Of a DNA stretch of 64,000 nucleotides, positions 27,453 to 36,165 are shown one piece after another. The stretch covers positions 62,001 through 126,000 of the forward strand of contig JAPKBR010000002.1 in the NCBI GenBank assembly GCA_028823345.1. The letters run 5' to 3'. This DNA comes from Planctomycetota bacterium (lineage in GTDB: Bacteria; Planctomycetota; UBA1135; GCA-002686595). The notes under the pieces were generated by a model. The model searched no databases. It was not told where the DNA came from and saw only the letters and a list, made by a program, of their open reading frames with translations. Both the position numbers and the translations under genes were made by a program. Every line of letters starts with the position of its first letter. Position 1 is the stretch's first letter.

Positions 27453-28433
27453 ATGTCCGCCTCACCATTCCCAGTCCGCACCACCACCTGGGCTTGCTCA
27501 ATCTGTGGTGCCGACGCCCCGCGGGCCTACCGCATGGGGATGTACACCATCGGCGACACCCGCTTCAACCTGGTGCGCTGCCGTGATTGCAGCCTGGTCT
27601 ATGTGAACCCACGCCCTAATGAGGCGACCCTCGGGGCCATGTACCGCGACGAATCCGACTACGCCAATGGATACAACCTAGGTGTCGAGGACCAGAATTA
27701 CTTTGAGCGCAAGGACGAGTTGATCGCCTTGGCGGGAGTCGCCTGGGAGCGCATCGAACAGGAAACCGAGAGCCAAGGGCGTGCATTGGAATTGGGCAGC
27801 GCCGGGGGATTCTTCTTGGAAGCCGCCCGCTGCCGAGGTTGGGATGTGGCGGGCGTCGAGCTCTCGCCCCACGCCGTCCGCTACTGCAAGGGCGAATTCG
27901 ACTTCCCAGTCTTCGAGGGCTGGCTGGAAGACGCACCCTATGAGCCCGATTCCTTTGACTTAGCCATCGCGGACAACGTGCTCGAACACACCACTGATCC
28001 GCGGGGCACCCTTCGCCAATTACGGCCCCTGATCAAACCCGGTGGACATGTTCTGGTAATCGTGCCTACCTACGTGAACTCAGCCTTCTTTCGCCTGGTG
28101 AATCTGACCCAGCGTATCCTGCCCCGCAAGCTGCTCGGGCCCAAACTGTGCAGCATGCTGAAGATCGGCGACTCGGACGGGGGCTATCCCTATCACATCC
28201 TGGAGTTCAATCGGGCAAACGTGATTGAACTGGTCAAGAGTGCAGGGTTCGAAGTGTTGCGCGTCGAAGGATCCTTGCCTAGACCCGCACACCTATTCAA
28301 GGCCAAAGACCTATCCCGAGTGAATCGCCTATGGAAGGGCATTTTCGTCCTACTCGATCATCTGATGGCCCTACGATTGGCCCCCGCAGCGCGTATCCGC
28401 CTGCTTGCCAAGCGACCCGTTCACTCGACGTAG
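27453..28433 (+). CDS. SAM-dependent methyltransferase with N-terminal zinc ribbon
   Basis: The ATG at 27453 was taken because it begins just before a zinc ribbon formed by Cys15, Cys18, Cys43 and Cys46 (CSIC and CRDC). A class I methyltransferase domain follows: motif I LELGSAGGFFLEAA (~108-121), an acidic ribose-binding residue in VAGVELS, and DLAIADNVLEHTTDP with LIKPGGHVLVIVP. Such zinc-ribbon methyltransferases often act on sugars in surface glycan loci, and the downstream genes (GT9, GT-C-like) fit that, but the substrate is unknown. The 3' end overlaps the convergent lipoprotein gene by 13 nt. Confidence 0.87.
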   Translation: MSASPFPVRTTTWACSICGADAPRAYRMGMYTIGDTRFNLVRCRDCSLVYVNPRPNEATLGAMYRDESDYANGYNLGVEDQNYFERKDELIALAGVAWERIEQETESQGRALELGSAGGFFLEAARCRGWDVAGVELSPHAVRYCKGEFDFPVFEGWLEDAPYEPDSFDLAIADNVLEHTTDPRGTLRQLRPLIKPGGHVLVIVPTYVNSAFFRLVNLTQRILPRKLLGPKLCSMLKIGDSDGGYPYHILEFNRANVIELVKSAGFEVLRVEGSLPRPAHLFKAKDLSRVNRLWKGIFVLLDHLMALRLAPAARIRLLAKRPVHST

Positions 28434-30127
28434 TAACCAGTCGCGCACACGCCCCGGTCAAACACTCGCTCGCCCGTGACCGCATCCAGCAGGACCATCT
28501 CGGCACTCAAGAGCTCGGTCGCCGCATTCCGATCACTTCGCCGCCGGGGCACCAAGCTCAAGGGGGGATCGAGGGCTTCCCCCTCCGGATTCGCCATCAG
28601 GAGAGCCTTGCCTCGGGGACTGGGCGGCGCATCCGTTTCAGCCTTCTCCACCAGCACCAACCCGGGTTCGGGGCTTAAGTGGATGCCGCCCAAGCGGTCC
28701 ACTTTGACCTGGGTGTAAGCAACACTCTGCCCACGGGGATCCGGGGCACGCGGGCGCATCCAAGCGAGATAGTCCCCCAAAGGAACCCGGTGCTCGGAGT
28801 TCCACAGGATCCAATCCCCCTCGCGCAAGTCCAAGGACATGTCGATACGGCCGTGAATCCCGTAGAGCGTCAAGAGGTGCGGGCCACGACTGCTCCATTC
28901 CGGCGCCAGGTTCACCTCCAGTTCAACTGCAGGATGGACGGTCAAGTTGAAAGAACACGAACTCGTCGCCTCCACCTGAACCCCCACAGATGTCTTGCCC
29001 TCCAGCATGGCCGTGACGGGAGCCACGACTCGCACGTCCCAAGCACCTTGGGGCAGGCCTTTGAGGATCAAGGGCCCATCCTGGGGAAAGGGAAAATCCA
29101 AGACCAACTGGGCCTTGGCCATGGAGAAGCGCAGAGGGATCGTCACTTCGACACCAATAGACGGATCAAACTCTCCCCCCGGCCACTTCAGGTCCGCGTC
29201 GATGCGGAGTTGCGTCTTTGCACCTGCGATCCCCGGGAAATGCCCCAGCCAAGCGACCCCCTGGTCCTCCACCTGTAAATCCTCCACGACCTGCAGATCC
29301 ACGCTACCGTCGGTGGCTCCAGCACAAATGGCCAATACCCCTGCGCCTCGATTCAATCCCTCAAACAGGGCGCCTCCCCGGGTCAGATCTTTTCGCTGGG
29401 ATTGGCCGAGATCTGCAAGAACAGCCCAACCCGACGATGGCTGCGGGGCCCAAAGGATTGCACTGCCAGCGCTTGGGGCGGCCACGACCCAGGGCTTCCC
29501 CGCGAACTCATTCCGCGGGGGCAGGACCCCAGAGCTCTGTCCCTGTAAATGACCATGGGCCGCATCTAGAGGAGTCCAGACCAGAGACTGACCACAGGAC
29601 CAGTCCTTCACACCGGGGGGCACGAGCCAAGCACTTGCTCCGGATGGCACGGGCAGGTTGGACTGCCACAACAATCCTCCGGACGAATCAGGGGCCAAGG
29701 CCTCTTGGGCCGCACGCTGAACATCTTCCTTGTCTAGGTGATCGAACCGTCCGGGCCAGCGTTCCTGCAAGGCCAGGGCTAAATTTTCCGCCGAAGAGTC
29801 CCCGGGGAAATCCTGGGGGTCCGGGGACAAATCCAACAGAAAGCCTTCCGGGCAGGGATTGCAGATCGCGAACCACTGGGCGCTGCCCGGATCCACCTCA
29901 TGGGCCGACTGCTCCCCTTGGGGCACAAGGGTCACAGCCGGGTCCGGACCCACGCACAAACTGGGCAGGTATCCAGGAGCGCTGCACAGACTCCACTCTC
30001 GTCCCGAAGAATCCCGCAAGAAGGGACTGGATTCCCCCCCCTCAATCGTTTGGCCCGTGGGCCCCACAAGAATTGGACCGGCGGGACGACAGGCCATGAT
30101 CACAAGCAATGCGAAGGACCACTTCAC
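28421..30127 (-). CDS. Uncharacterised lipoprotein, 568 residues
   Basis: No known family was recognised. The GTG at 30127 forms a GTGA overlap with the stop of the upstream membrane-protein gene and has GGGGAAGA about 8 nt before it. From this start the protein begins MKWSFALLVIMACRPAGP, a short hydrophobic stretch with a plausible lipobox (IMAC), so it is probably a lipoprotein. The rest is beta-rich and hydrophilic with several cysteines near the N-terminus (CSAPGYLPSLC; ICNPC) and carboxypeptidase-regulatory-like or Ig-like segments such as LILKGLPQGAWDVRVV. Strict coupling to the GT-C-like membrane protein suggests a joint envelope role. Confidence 0.7.
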   Translation of the reverse strand: MKWSFALLVIMACRPAGPILVGPTGQTIEGGESSPFLRDSSGREWSLCSAPGYLPSLCVGPDPAVTLVPQGEQSAHEVDPGSAQWFAICNPCPEGFLLDLSPDPQDFPGDSSAENLALALQERWPGRFDHLDKEDVQRAAQEALAPDSSGGLLWQSNLPVPSGASAWLVPPGVKDWSCGQSLVWTPLDAAHGHLQGQSSGVLPPRNEFAGKPWVVAAPSAGSAILWAPQPSSGWAVLADLGQSQRKDLTRGGALFEGLNRGAGVLAICAGATDGSVDLQVVEDLQVEDQGVAWLGHFPGIAGAKTQLRIDADLKWPGGEFDPSIGVEVTIPLRFSMAKAQLVLDFPFPQDGPLILKGLPQGAWDVRVVAPVTAMLEGKTSVGVQVEATSSCSFNLTVHPAVELEVNLAPEWSSRGPHLLTLYGIHGRIDMSLDLREGDWILWNSEHRVPLGDYLAWMRPRAPDPRGQSVAYTQVKVDRLGGIHLSPEPGLVLVEKAETDAPPSPRGKALLMANPEGEALDPPLSLVPRRRSDRNAATELLSAEMVLLDAVTGERVFDRGVCATGYYVE

Positions 30128-32268
30128 GGTGAATCTTCCCCGAGAGAAGCCTTCAATTCCGGCGGCACCACCTTGAACGCCCGGAGAAATTGCGCCCTGC
30201 TCACTCGTCGGCACTCGGCACCGAACGCGGCGGCCACAATCCCCTGTGCATCCGCCCGCACAATCCGATCCAACGTCAGGGTGGGCCAAACCAATTCCGT
30301 CCGGTTGTCCACCAGGCCGATACCAATGCCCTCCAATAGGGAAGGCCCATAGGTGCCTACTTGTCCGTTGAAGAGGCTTTTCAAGACTTCCACTTCAGGC
30401 TCAAATTCACGAGCCATCAAGCGTCCAATGAAAATCCCGAGGGATCGCCCCGCCCCGTCGCGCAGTACATCTGCATCTTGTCCTTCGCCAAAATCAGCCC
30501 CGTGAAAGGCTGCAGCAACCTCCGTTGCCCGGCTGACTAGGTGCGGCACCAGGCGCGCCAGTGGCGCATAGGCCTGCTTCCAACAGGCCCCTTCCATAAG
30601 GTGCACGACCCGAGCATCACCACCCCGTGCAATGCGCACCAGCATGTCACGGATCGCACCTGCCTCGTCATTCTTATACCCAGCCAGGGTGCGTAAGCCC
30701 GCGCCCGCTCCCCGGCACCAGTCGATTTGATATTCCGGAGGAACCGACTTCAAGAGGACTTGCAGATCCAAGCGAGGAGCATCTTTGGGCAAGGCTTTGA
30801 ACCTATCCCGTTCCTCCGCATCCACTTGCCCGTCCCCATTGGCATCCCCCATCATGGACAATTGGGCATGGTAAAAACCAAGGCCCCGGTGCATGCGCCG
30901 CGCGTCTAGATCCGGCAACTTGTTGGCCCAAGCGACGGCTTCACCCCGGGACACACCACTGCTGTGCATCACAAAGGCCCGTGCATGTTGCGCAAAGCTA
31001 AACCCCTCGTAATGCCAGCCAATACCGGTGAATCGCCCCTCAACAGCCACTTCGCGCAGGGGCTGCAGTCCTAACAGGCCCATCGTCCCTACCAAGGCGA
31101 GGCCCAACTTAGCCCGCAGGTCCCACCCTGGCCGAACCAAGACTGCAACCGCCATCACCGATAGCAAGTAGAAGTGTGGCAAGAAGTAGCGATAGCCGCC
31201 AACCTCCACCGGGTAAGCGTACTTGCCGTTGGCCAGGTTCGAAAGGGCGAAAGCCAAGGCAGCGAGAGGTGTCCAACAAACCAGGGGCAGTAATTTGAGG
31301 CGGTCGTAGACCACCCTGCTTTCCTGCTGGCTCCGGGCACCCATGATGCCGCGCAAATGCCGCGTCCCATGACGGACCAGGGGCAAGCCCAGCACCAAAA
31401 AACAAACAACCCATAGACCCAACAGGGACCAACCCAGAGCGGGGTGCGTATCCCCATGAAAGGGTGCCTGCTGCATGTCCTCGGTCAAAAAAGTCCAAAA
31501 GCGACTACCCAAACGGGCGCCGCCCCCTTCGGATTCTTCCGCAAATTTTGCCGTCAGGAAATGCAAGCCACGGGGCGACACATACAAGTTCATGAAGATC
31601 AGGGGAGCCAGCCCAAGGGCAAGGCCTGGGCCCGCAAAGCGCAGATCGCGCAGGGATCCGCGGAGCCCTCGTACCATCACGTGCAATCCCACCATGCAGC
31701 CCACAGGAATCACAGCGGCCAAAATCACAAACAGATTGACCCCCGCAGCCACTCCCATCAGGAATAACTTGCGCGGGGTGCAGCCGCTGCGATGAGCCGC
31801 ATCAAATGCCCACAGGGTGAGCGCCATGTACAGCAGGTTCTCAAAATGGTTGCCAGTTCCAATCAGCGAGTACTTTTGCAGCAACTCGGTGGGGCCGACG
31901 GCGAGCAAGAAGGCGGCGGCCAGGGCTGCCCGTTCACCCAGCAAGCCTCGCACCCAATAGAAACCGCAGATCAATAAGAGGAGCCCCAGAAGGAGGAGCA
32001 TCATCTTGTAGGCCATGTAGCTTGGGCCAAACATCTCGAAGAAAGGCGCCGCCAAGAGTCCGTTGATCAGGGAACCGGCGGAATTGTCGTAGTGCAGCCC
32101 AATGGGCTGGTCGAGTCCAAGCTGGAAAATGCGTCCAAGCACCCCCGGGGGGTAGAGCTCGAACATGGGAAGGGCCACGTGATCAAAGGCACCCAATAAC
32201 CAGTAGATTCGAATCCCCAGGTAGAGCACGCACGTGGCGAGGAGCAGGGCATAGGTGCTGCGCTTCAT
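30124..32268 (-). CDS. GT-C-like polytopic membrane protein with internal EF-hand loop
   Basis: The ATG at 32268 (MKRSTYALLLATCVLYLG) starts directly at the first membrane segment and gives 714 residues. About ten to twelve hydrophobic segments fill residues 1-420, arranged like GT-C (PMT/ArnT-type) glycosyltransferases, though no specific catalytic motif was confirmed. A soluble region follows with a perfect EF-hand loop, DANGDGQVDAEE (D1, N3, D5, D9, E12), and an ~200-residue C-terminal domain of unknown fold. It could be a lipid-linked sugar transferase or a membrane protein with calcium-responsive parts. Its stop overlaps the lipoprotein start by 4 nt. It is divergent from the GT9 gene across 177 nt. 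Confidence 0.68.
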   Translation of the reverse strand: MKRSTYALLLATCVLYLGIRIYWLLGAFDHVALPMFELYPPGVLGRIFQLGLDQPIGLHYDNSAGSLINGLLAAPFFEMFGPSYMAYKMMLLLLGLLLLICGFYWVRGLLGERAALAAAFLLAVGPTELLQKYSLIGTGNHFENLLYMALTLWAFDAAHRSGCTPRKLFLMGVAAGVNLFVILAAVIPVGCMVGLHVMVRGLRGSLRDLRFAGPGLALGLAPLIFMNLYVSPRGLHFLTAKFAEESEGGGARLGSRFWTFLTEDMQQAPFHGDTHPALGWSLLGLWVVCFLVLGLPLVRHGTRHLRGIMGARSQQESRVVYDRLKLLPLVCWTPLAALAFALSNLANGKYAYPVEVGGYRYFLPHFYLLSVMAVAVLVRPGWDLRAKLGLALVGTMGLLGLQPLREVAVEGRFTGIGWHYEGFSFAQHARAFVMHSSGVSRGEAVAWANKLPDLDARRMHRGLGFYHAQLSMMGDANGDGQVDAEERDRFKALPKDAPRLDLQVLLKSVPPEYQIDWCRGAGAGLRTLAGYKNDEAGAIRDMLVRIARGGDARVVHLMEGACWKQAYAPLARLVPHLVSRATEVAAAFHGADFGEGQDADVLRDGAGRSLGIFIGRLMAREFEPEVEVLKSLFNGQVGTYGPSLLEGIGIGLVDNRTELVWPTLTLDRIVRADAQGIVAAAFGAECRRVSRAQFLRAFKVVPPELKASLGEDSP

Positions 32269-32445
32269 CTTCGCAATCCTACATCCGGGATGTTGAAATT
32301 CATGCGGGGATTCCAGGGATGTTGGAGTGGGAGGCTTCAATCCCACGGGGCACTGAGGGTCCAAAGGCTTGACACTCCAGATCCCCCTGGATTCGTGGGG
32401 TGCGCATAGGTCCCCGTGGCCGATGGAGAATAGACTAGACATCCC

Positions 32446-33675
32446 ATGCAACTCTCAACCATGCGCCGTATCGACGCCCTCGTGGGCCGACCGCTCTGCT
32501 TCCTGCTGGGAAGTTGGGCGCGCGGTGTTGATCGCCTCAGAGGGGGGTCACCTCCCAAACCGCCCCGCCGGGTGCTTTTCGTGGAGCTCTCGGAGATGGG
32601 CAGCACGATCATCGCCGCCCCGGCCATCCAGCGCGCGCACACGATCTGCGAACAACCTCCCTGCTTCGTGATATTCAAGCGTAACGCTGATTCACTACGC
32701 CTACTGGGGCTCTTCAAGGAAGAGAACATATTCTGCCTGCCGGACACCAGCTTGATGGCTATTGCCTTTGGTGTGCTGCGCTTCCGCCGCTGGTGCCGCC
32801 AACGGGGCATAGACACGGTGGTGGACCTGGAACTCTTTGCCCGCATCTCCTCGATCCTGACCGTAGTCTCCGGCGCCCGCACTCGAGTCGGCTTTGACAA
32901 CTACCGGGCCGAGGGCCTTTACCGTGGGAAGCACTTGACCCACCCGGTCAACTACAACGTATACCAACACATGAGCGCCAACTTCATGGCTCTTCTCGAT
33001 GCGTTGGAACTTCCCGCCAGCGAAGAACCCGGACCACGTTGCGCGCCCAAGCCAACGGACCAGGTGGTGAGCACACCGATCAAGCTCGACCGCCAACGCC
33101 ACCTCCAATCGGAACTCGCAGCTCGCTGTGATTTGCCCACGGACGCACAGCTGATCACGATCAATCCCGAAGCTGGCACTTTGCTCCCAATCCGCAACTG
33201 GCCCCAGAGCAATTACATTGAGCTCATCCAGCAGTTGCTCGCTCGGGATCCACGCAACGTGGTGCTCCTCATGGGCGTACCTGATGGGCAGCCCACCATT
33301 GACCGAATCCAACAAGGGGTCAACGATCCCCGTTGTGTGGACTTTGTCGGTTGCACCAGGGACTTGGACGATGTGTTGCAACTGTGCCACCTATCGCAGG
33401 TGCTGATCACCAACGACTCGGGTCCCGCTCACTTCGCAACCCTGACGCCGGTCCCGGTAGTCACCCTCTTTGGGCCCGAGACACCAACCCTCTATGGCCC
33501 CCGGGGCAAGCGGGCCAAGAACCTCTTTGCGGGCATCGCTTGCTCTCCCTGCTTGACCGCCTTCAACCATCGCAATAGCAGCTGCACGGACAATGTTTGC
33601 CTGCAAGAGATCAAAGTTCACCAGGTACTCGAGGCAGCTGGTTCTCTGATGGACGATCCGTCCCTACGGGCATAA
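32446..33675 (+). CDS. Glycosyltransferase family 9 (heptosyltransferase-like)
   Basis: The 409-residue protein matches the ADP-heptose:LPS heptosyltransferase superfamily: N-terminal RRVLFVELSEMGSTIIAAPA, then the donor-binding C-terminal half with ITINPEAGTLLPIRNWP and the signature LITNDSGPAHFAT (~322-334) followed by VVTLFGPETP. It likely transfers a sugar from a nucleotide donor to a surface glycan. The N-terminus of ~40 residues before the fold is longer than usual; an ATG at 32461 is an alternative start. Three to four cysteines near the C-terminus (CSPC, SSCTDNVCL) are typical of one GT9 branch. It is followed after 35 nt by the TMTC-like gene. Confidence 0.88.
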   Translation: MQLSTMRRIDALVGRPLCFLLGSWARGVDRLRGGSPPKPPRRVLFVELSEMGSTIIAAPAIQRAHTICEQPPCFVIFKRNADSLRLLGLFKEENIFCLPDTSLMAIAFGVLRFRRWCRQRGIDTVVDLELFARISSILTVVSGARTRVGFDNYRAEGLYRGKHLTHPVNYNVYQHMSANFMALLDALELPASEEPGPRCAPKPTDQVVSTPIKLDRQRHLQSELAARCDLPTDAQLITINPEAGTLLPIRNWPQSNYIELIQQLLARDPRNVVLLMGVPDGQPTIDRIQQGVNDPRCVDFVGCTRDLDDVLQLCHLSQVLITNDSGPAHFATLTPVPVVTLFGPETPTLYGPRGKRAKNLFAGIACSPCLTAFNHRNSSCTDNVCLQEIKVHQVLEAAGSLMDDPSLRA

Positions 33676-33710
33676 TCCCCCCATCAACCCCTTGAACAAG
33701 GTCGGCCTCA

Positions 33711-35366
33711 TTGCCCGCGCTCAGAACTGATTCCCGAGCGATCATGCTTGCCCTCGTGCTGGCCTGCGCAGCATATGCTCCGGCCCTAGTGGGCGGATTC
33801 GCCTATGACGACGGGGAAGCGATTCGTCTCAACCCGGTTGTGCAAGGCCAGTTGCCCGCCCTCCAGGCTTTCGCCCAAGACTACTGGCACCATATTTCGG
33901 ACGCTGGACATTACCGGCCCCTCGCGACCTTGAGTCTGCGCTGGGATAGGTTCCTTTGGGAAGACAATCCAATGGGCTTTCACGCGACCAGTCTCGCCTT
34001 GCACTTGATCGTGGTTTTGCTGGGAGGGTTCCTCCTGCAGAGGCTTCGACCCAAATCCCCCGCGTGCTTCTTGGGTCTCATCTTCTTCGCCTGTCACCCG
34101 GCCCTAGGGGACTCGGTGGCCTGGATCAGCGGCCGCACCTCAAGCCTCTGCGCTCTGGGCGGACTCTTGGGTTCCCTCTGGCTGCTGGGCAAACCCGGCT
34201 CGTCCCCATCCCAACAACGGGTTCTATGGGGCGCAGCTTTGGCCCCGTTCCTCGCCTGCTTGGGAAAGGAGGATGGCGTGCTGTTTGCCCCCTTGGCAGT
34301 GTTCTTGGGCCTTTGGTGCGGCCGGGGTCGCGTGGCTTGGGCGGGAGCATTGCTGGGCGTTGCCGCGGCCGCGGCCCTGCGCGCTTGGGCCCTGGGCGCT
34401 CCAATACCCAAGGCCCATGGTGCGCCCTTAGGGCACCTCTCTCTTCTGGAACGTGTTCCCCAGGGCGCCCTCGCCTGGCTTGGGGGATTGAAACTCGTGG
34501 CCTTGCCCTGGCAGATATCTCCTGGTCAAGAGGCTTTAGATCGAGCTTCCATGAGCCCCTGGGTCGGCGTCCTCGTCTTGCTCGCTGGTTTGGCCCTAGG
34601 CATTTTTGCCTTCACAATGCGCAAGCGATCCAGCCTGCTGGCGGGAAGCTTACTTTTGGTGTTGGTGAGCATTCTGCCCACCCTGGAAATCATTCCCGCC
34701 GGCGAGGTTTTCGCGCCCCGCTATCTGTACCTGCCCCTGTTGTTCGCCGCACCGCTCAGTGGCGCCTTGCTCTACCGAATTCCAAGAGCTTGTTTGCTGG
34801 CACTCCTCTTGGTTTGGATCCCCTTAGGTTGGCAAGCATCCCAGGCCTACACCAGTCGCGCCGCCTACTGGACCACCCGCATGGAGTACGGCGAAGAGAC
34901 CCCTATGGGTTGGAATGCTCTGGGCAACGCCCGGCTTGAGGCCAAGGACCCCACCGGGGCCCGGGCGGCATTTGATCAGGCCATCAAACTGGATCCCCAT
35001 TACAGTCGGCCCTGGGTCAATCTAGGCACCCTCACCTGGTCCGAAGATGGTCCCGCCGCGGCCCGCCCGATCTTGGAGCGCGCTTGCCTCGAAGGCCCTC
35101 AAAATCCCGCGGCCCATGGGAACCTGGGGGCTGTGCTCTTGAGCCTTGGGAAACCCATCGAAGCCGAAGGACACTACCTGCAAGCCATCGAGTTGGCCCC
35201 GGGAAGGGGTGCCCTCTGGCGTGGCTTGGCCCGTGCCCTACTGGATCAAGGCCGCCGAACGGAAGCACTGCAGGCCCTTGATAAAGGGATTCAGCAAATG
35301 GGCCAAGATCCCGCCAGTGAGCGCTTGCGCCTGAAGATCCAAGAGGATGAACTGTCCCCCCCATGA
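33711..35366 (+). CDS. TMTC-like membrane protein with C-terminal TPR repeats
   Basis: The 551-residue protein has about nine hydrophobic segments, an acidic YDD motif after the first segment (GGFAYDD, ~29-35) as in TMTC/GT-C proteins, and WISGRTSSL and AGEVFAPRYLYLPL in loops. TPR repeats occupy ~390-535 (WNALGNARLEAKDPTGARA; PWVNLGTLTW; AHGNLGAVLLSLGKPIEAE). TMTC homologues in animals are O-mannosyltransferases; bacterial ones are poorly known, so sugar transfer is only likely. The TTG at 33711 or the ATG at 33744 could be the start. The end overlaps the haem lipoprotein gene by 4 nt (ATGA). Confidence 0.8.
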   Translation: MPALRTDSRAIMLALVLACAAYAPALVGGFAYDDGEAIRLNPVVQGQLPALQAFAQDYWHHISDAGHYRPLATLSLRWDRFLWEDNPMGFHATSLALHLIVVLLGGFLLQRLRPKSPACFLGLIFFACHPALGDSVAWISGRTSSLCALGGLLGSLWLLGKPGSSPSQQRVLWGAALAPFLACLGKEDGVLFAPLAVFLGLWCGRGRVAWAGALLGVAAAAALRAWALGAPIPKAHGAPLGHLSLLERVPQGALAWLGGLKLVALPWQISPGQEALDRASMSPWVGVLVLLAGLALGIFAFTMRKRSSLLAGSLLLVLVSILPTLEIIPAGEVFAPRYLYLPLLFAAPLSGALLYRIPRACLLALLLVWIPLGWQASQAYTSRAAYWTTRMEYGEETPMGWNALGNARLEAKDPTGARAAFDQAIKLDPHYSRPWVNLGTLTWSEDGPAAARPILERACLEGPQNPAAHGNLGAVLLSLGKPIEAEGHYLQAIELAPGRGALWRGLARALLDQGRRTEALQALDKGIQQMGQDPASERLRLKIQEDELSPP

Positions 35367-35716
35367 AAGCCCTCCCACTCCTAACTCTCTTTGGGCTCTC
35401 CCTTTTGGCGACCTCTTGCAGCAATGAAGCCGCCCAAACTGACGCCCACCCGGGAATGTCGCTCTACAACGACCGCGGCCGTGGGGCCTGCGTAATCTGT
35501 CATGGGCCTGACGGTAGCGGCACAATGCTCGGCGTGGACCTGCGCGGTAAACGGGCTGCTTGGGACGAGCAAAAACTCGCCGAGTACATTGCAGATCCAG
35601 AAGCCTACGCGAACAAGACCGAAGGCATGGAGTATGCGCGTATGCCCAAGCCCCCAGAGATGCCCGCAGCCGATCGCCTCACTTTAGCCCGCTATACCTT
35701 GACCCTGATGAAGTAA
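35363..35716 (+). CDS. Mono-haem cytochrome c lipoprotein
   Basis: The 117-residue protein starts with a lipoprotein signal ending in LLATSC (Cys19). One haem site CVICH (Cys43, Cys46, His47) is followed by HGPDGSG, and Met94 in ARMPKPPEM is the probable sixth ligand, as in small class I cytochromes c. It would carry electrons at the outer face of the membrane. The ATG overlaps the stop of the TMTC-like gene, so the two are coupled in translation although no functional link is obvious. Confidence 0.92.
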   Translation: MKALPLLTLFGLSLLATSCSNEAAQTDAHPGMSLYNDRGRGACVICHGPDGSGTMLGVDLRGKRAAWDEQKLAEYIADPEAYANKTEGMEYARMPKPPEMPAADRLTLARYTLTLMK

Positions 35717-35725
35717 GGGCGGGGA

Positions 35726-36136
35726 CTACTCGGGCCATTCAAAGGAAAGATCCAGAGTGCAACAACCGTCGAGGGTTGCATGCACCGGACATCCTAAGGC
35801 GGCTTGCTCCAAGCGCTTGCGATCCTTGGCCTCGGTGATTCCGGGCACGGAGATCACCAGTTCCAAACGCTCGATCTTGCGCACGGGAGCGCTGGCCATG
35901 AACTTGTTCACGCGAATGGTCGCGCGGCTCAAGTCCATCCCATGGCGCTCTCCCACAATGCCCAGCAGGGTCATGATGCAAGTGCCCAAGGCCGTGGCAA
36001 CCAAGTCCGTGGGCGAGAACGCTGCACCCTTGCCCTGATTGTCCAGGGGTGCATCGGTGGTAAGAGTGGCTCCGGAGGGACCGTGAACCGCATGGGTGCG
36101 CAGGCCACCTTGATAGGTGATGTTGATTTCGACCAT
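35726..36136 (-). CDS. OsmC/Ohr family peroxide-reducing protein
   Basis: This 136-residue protein has the OsmC fold with the two redox cysteines, Cys53 in ALGTCIMT and Cys116 in ALGCPVH, and the helix sequence FSPTDLVATALGTC. OsmC-family proteins reduce organic hydroperoxides through the cysteine pair, commonly with a lipoylated or thiol reductant. It is more like the YhfA/OsmC-like branch than Ohr. It stands alone between convergent and same-strand neighbours, 29 nt after the amidohydrolase stop on the minus strand, so it may be co-transcribed with that gene. Confidence 0.92.
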   Translation of the reverse strand: MVEINITYQGGLRTHAVHGPSGATLTTDAPLDNQGKGAAFSPTDLVATALGTCIMTLLGIVGERHGMDLSRATIRVNKFMASAPVRKIERLELVISVPGITEAKDRKRLEQAALGCPVHATLDGCCTLDLSFEWPE

Positions 36137-36165
36137 GCGCCCAGTCTAGCCCAAGGGCAACGCCC

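Noticed and set aside
32369-32374. TTGACA as -35 box for the GT9 gene
   Set aside because: No acceptable -10 hexamer lies 16-18 nt downstream.
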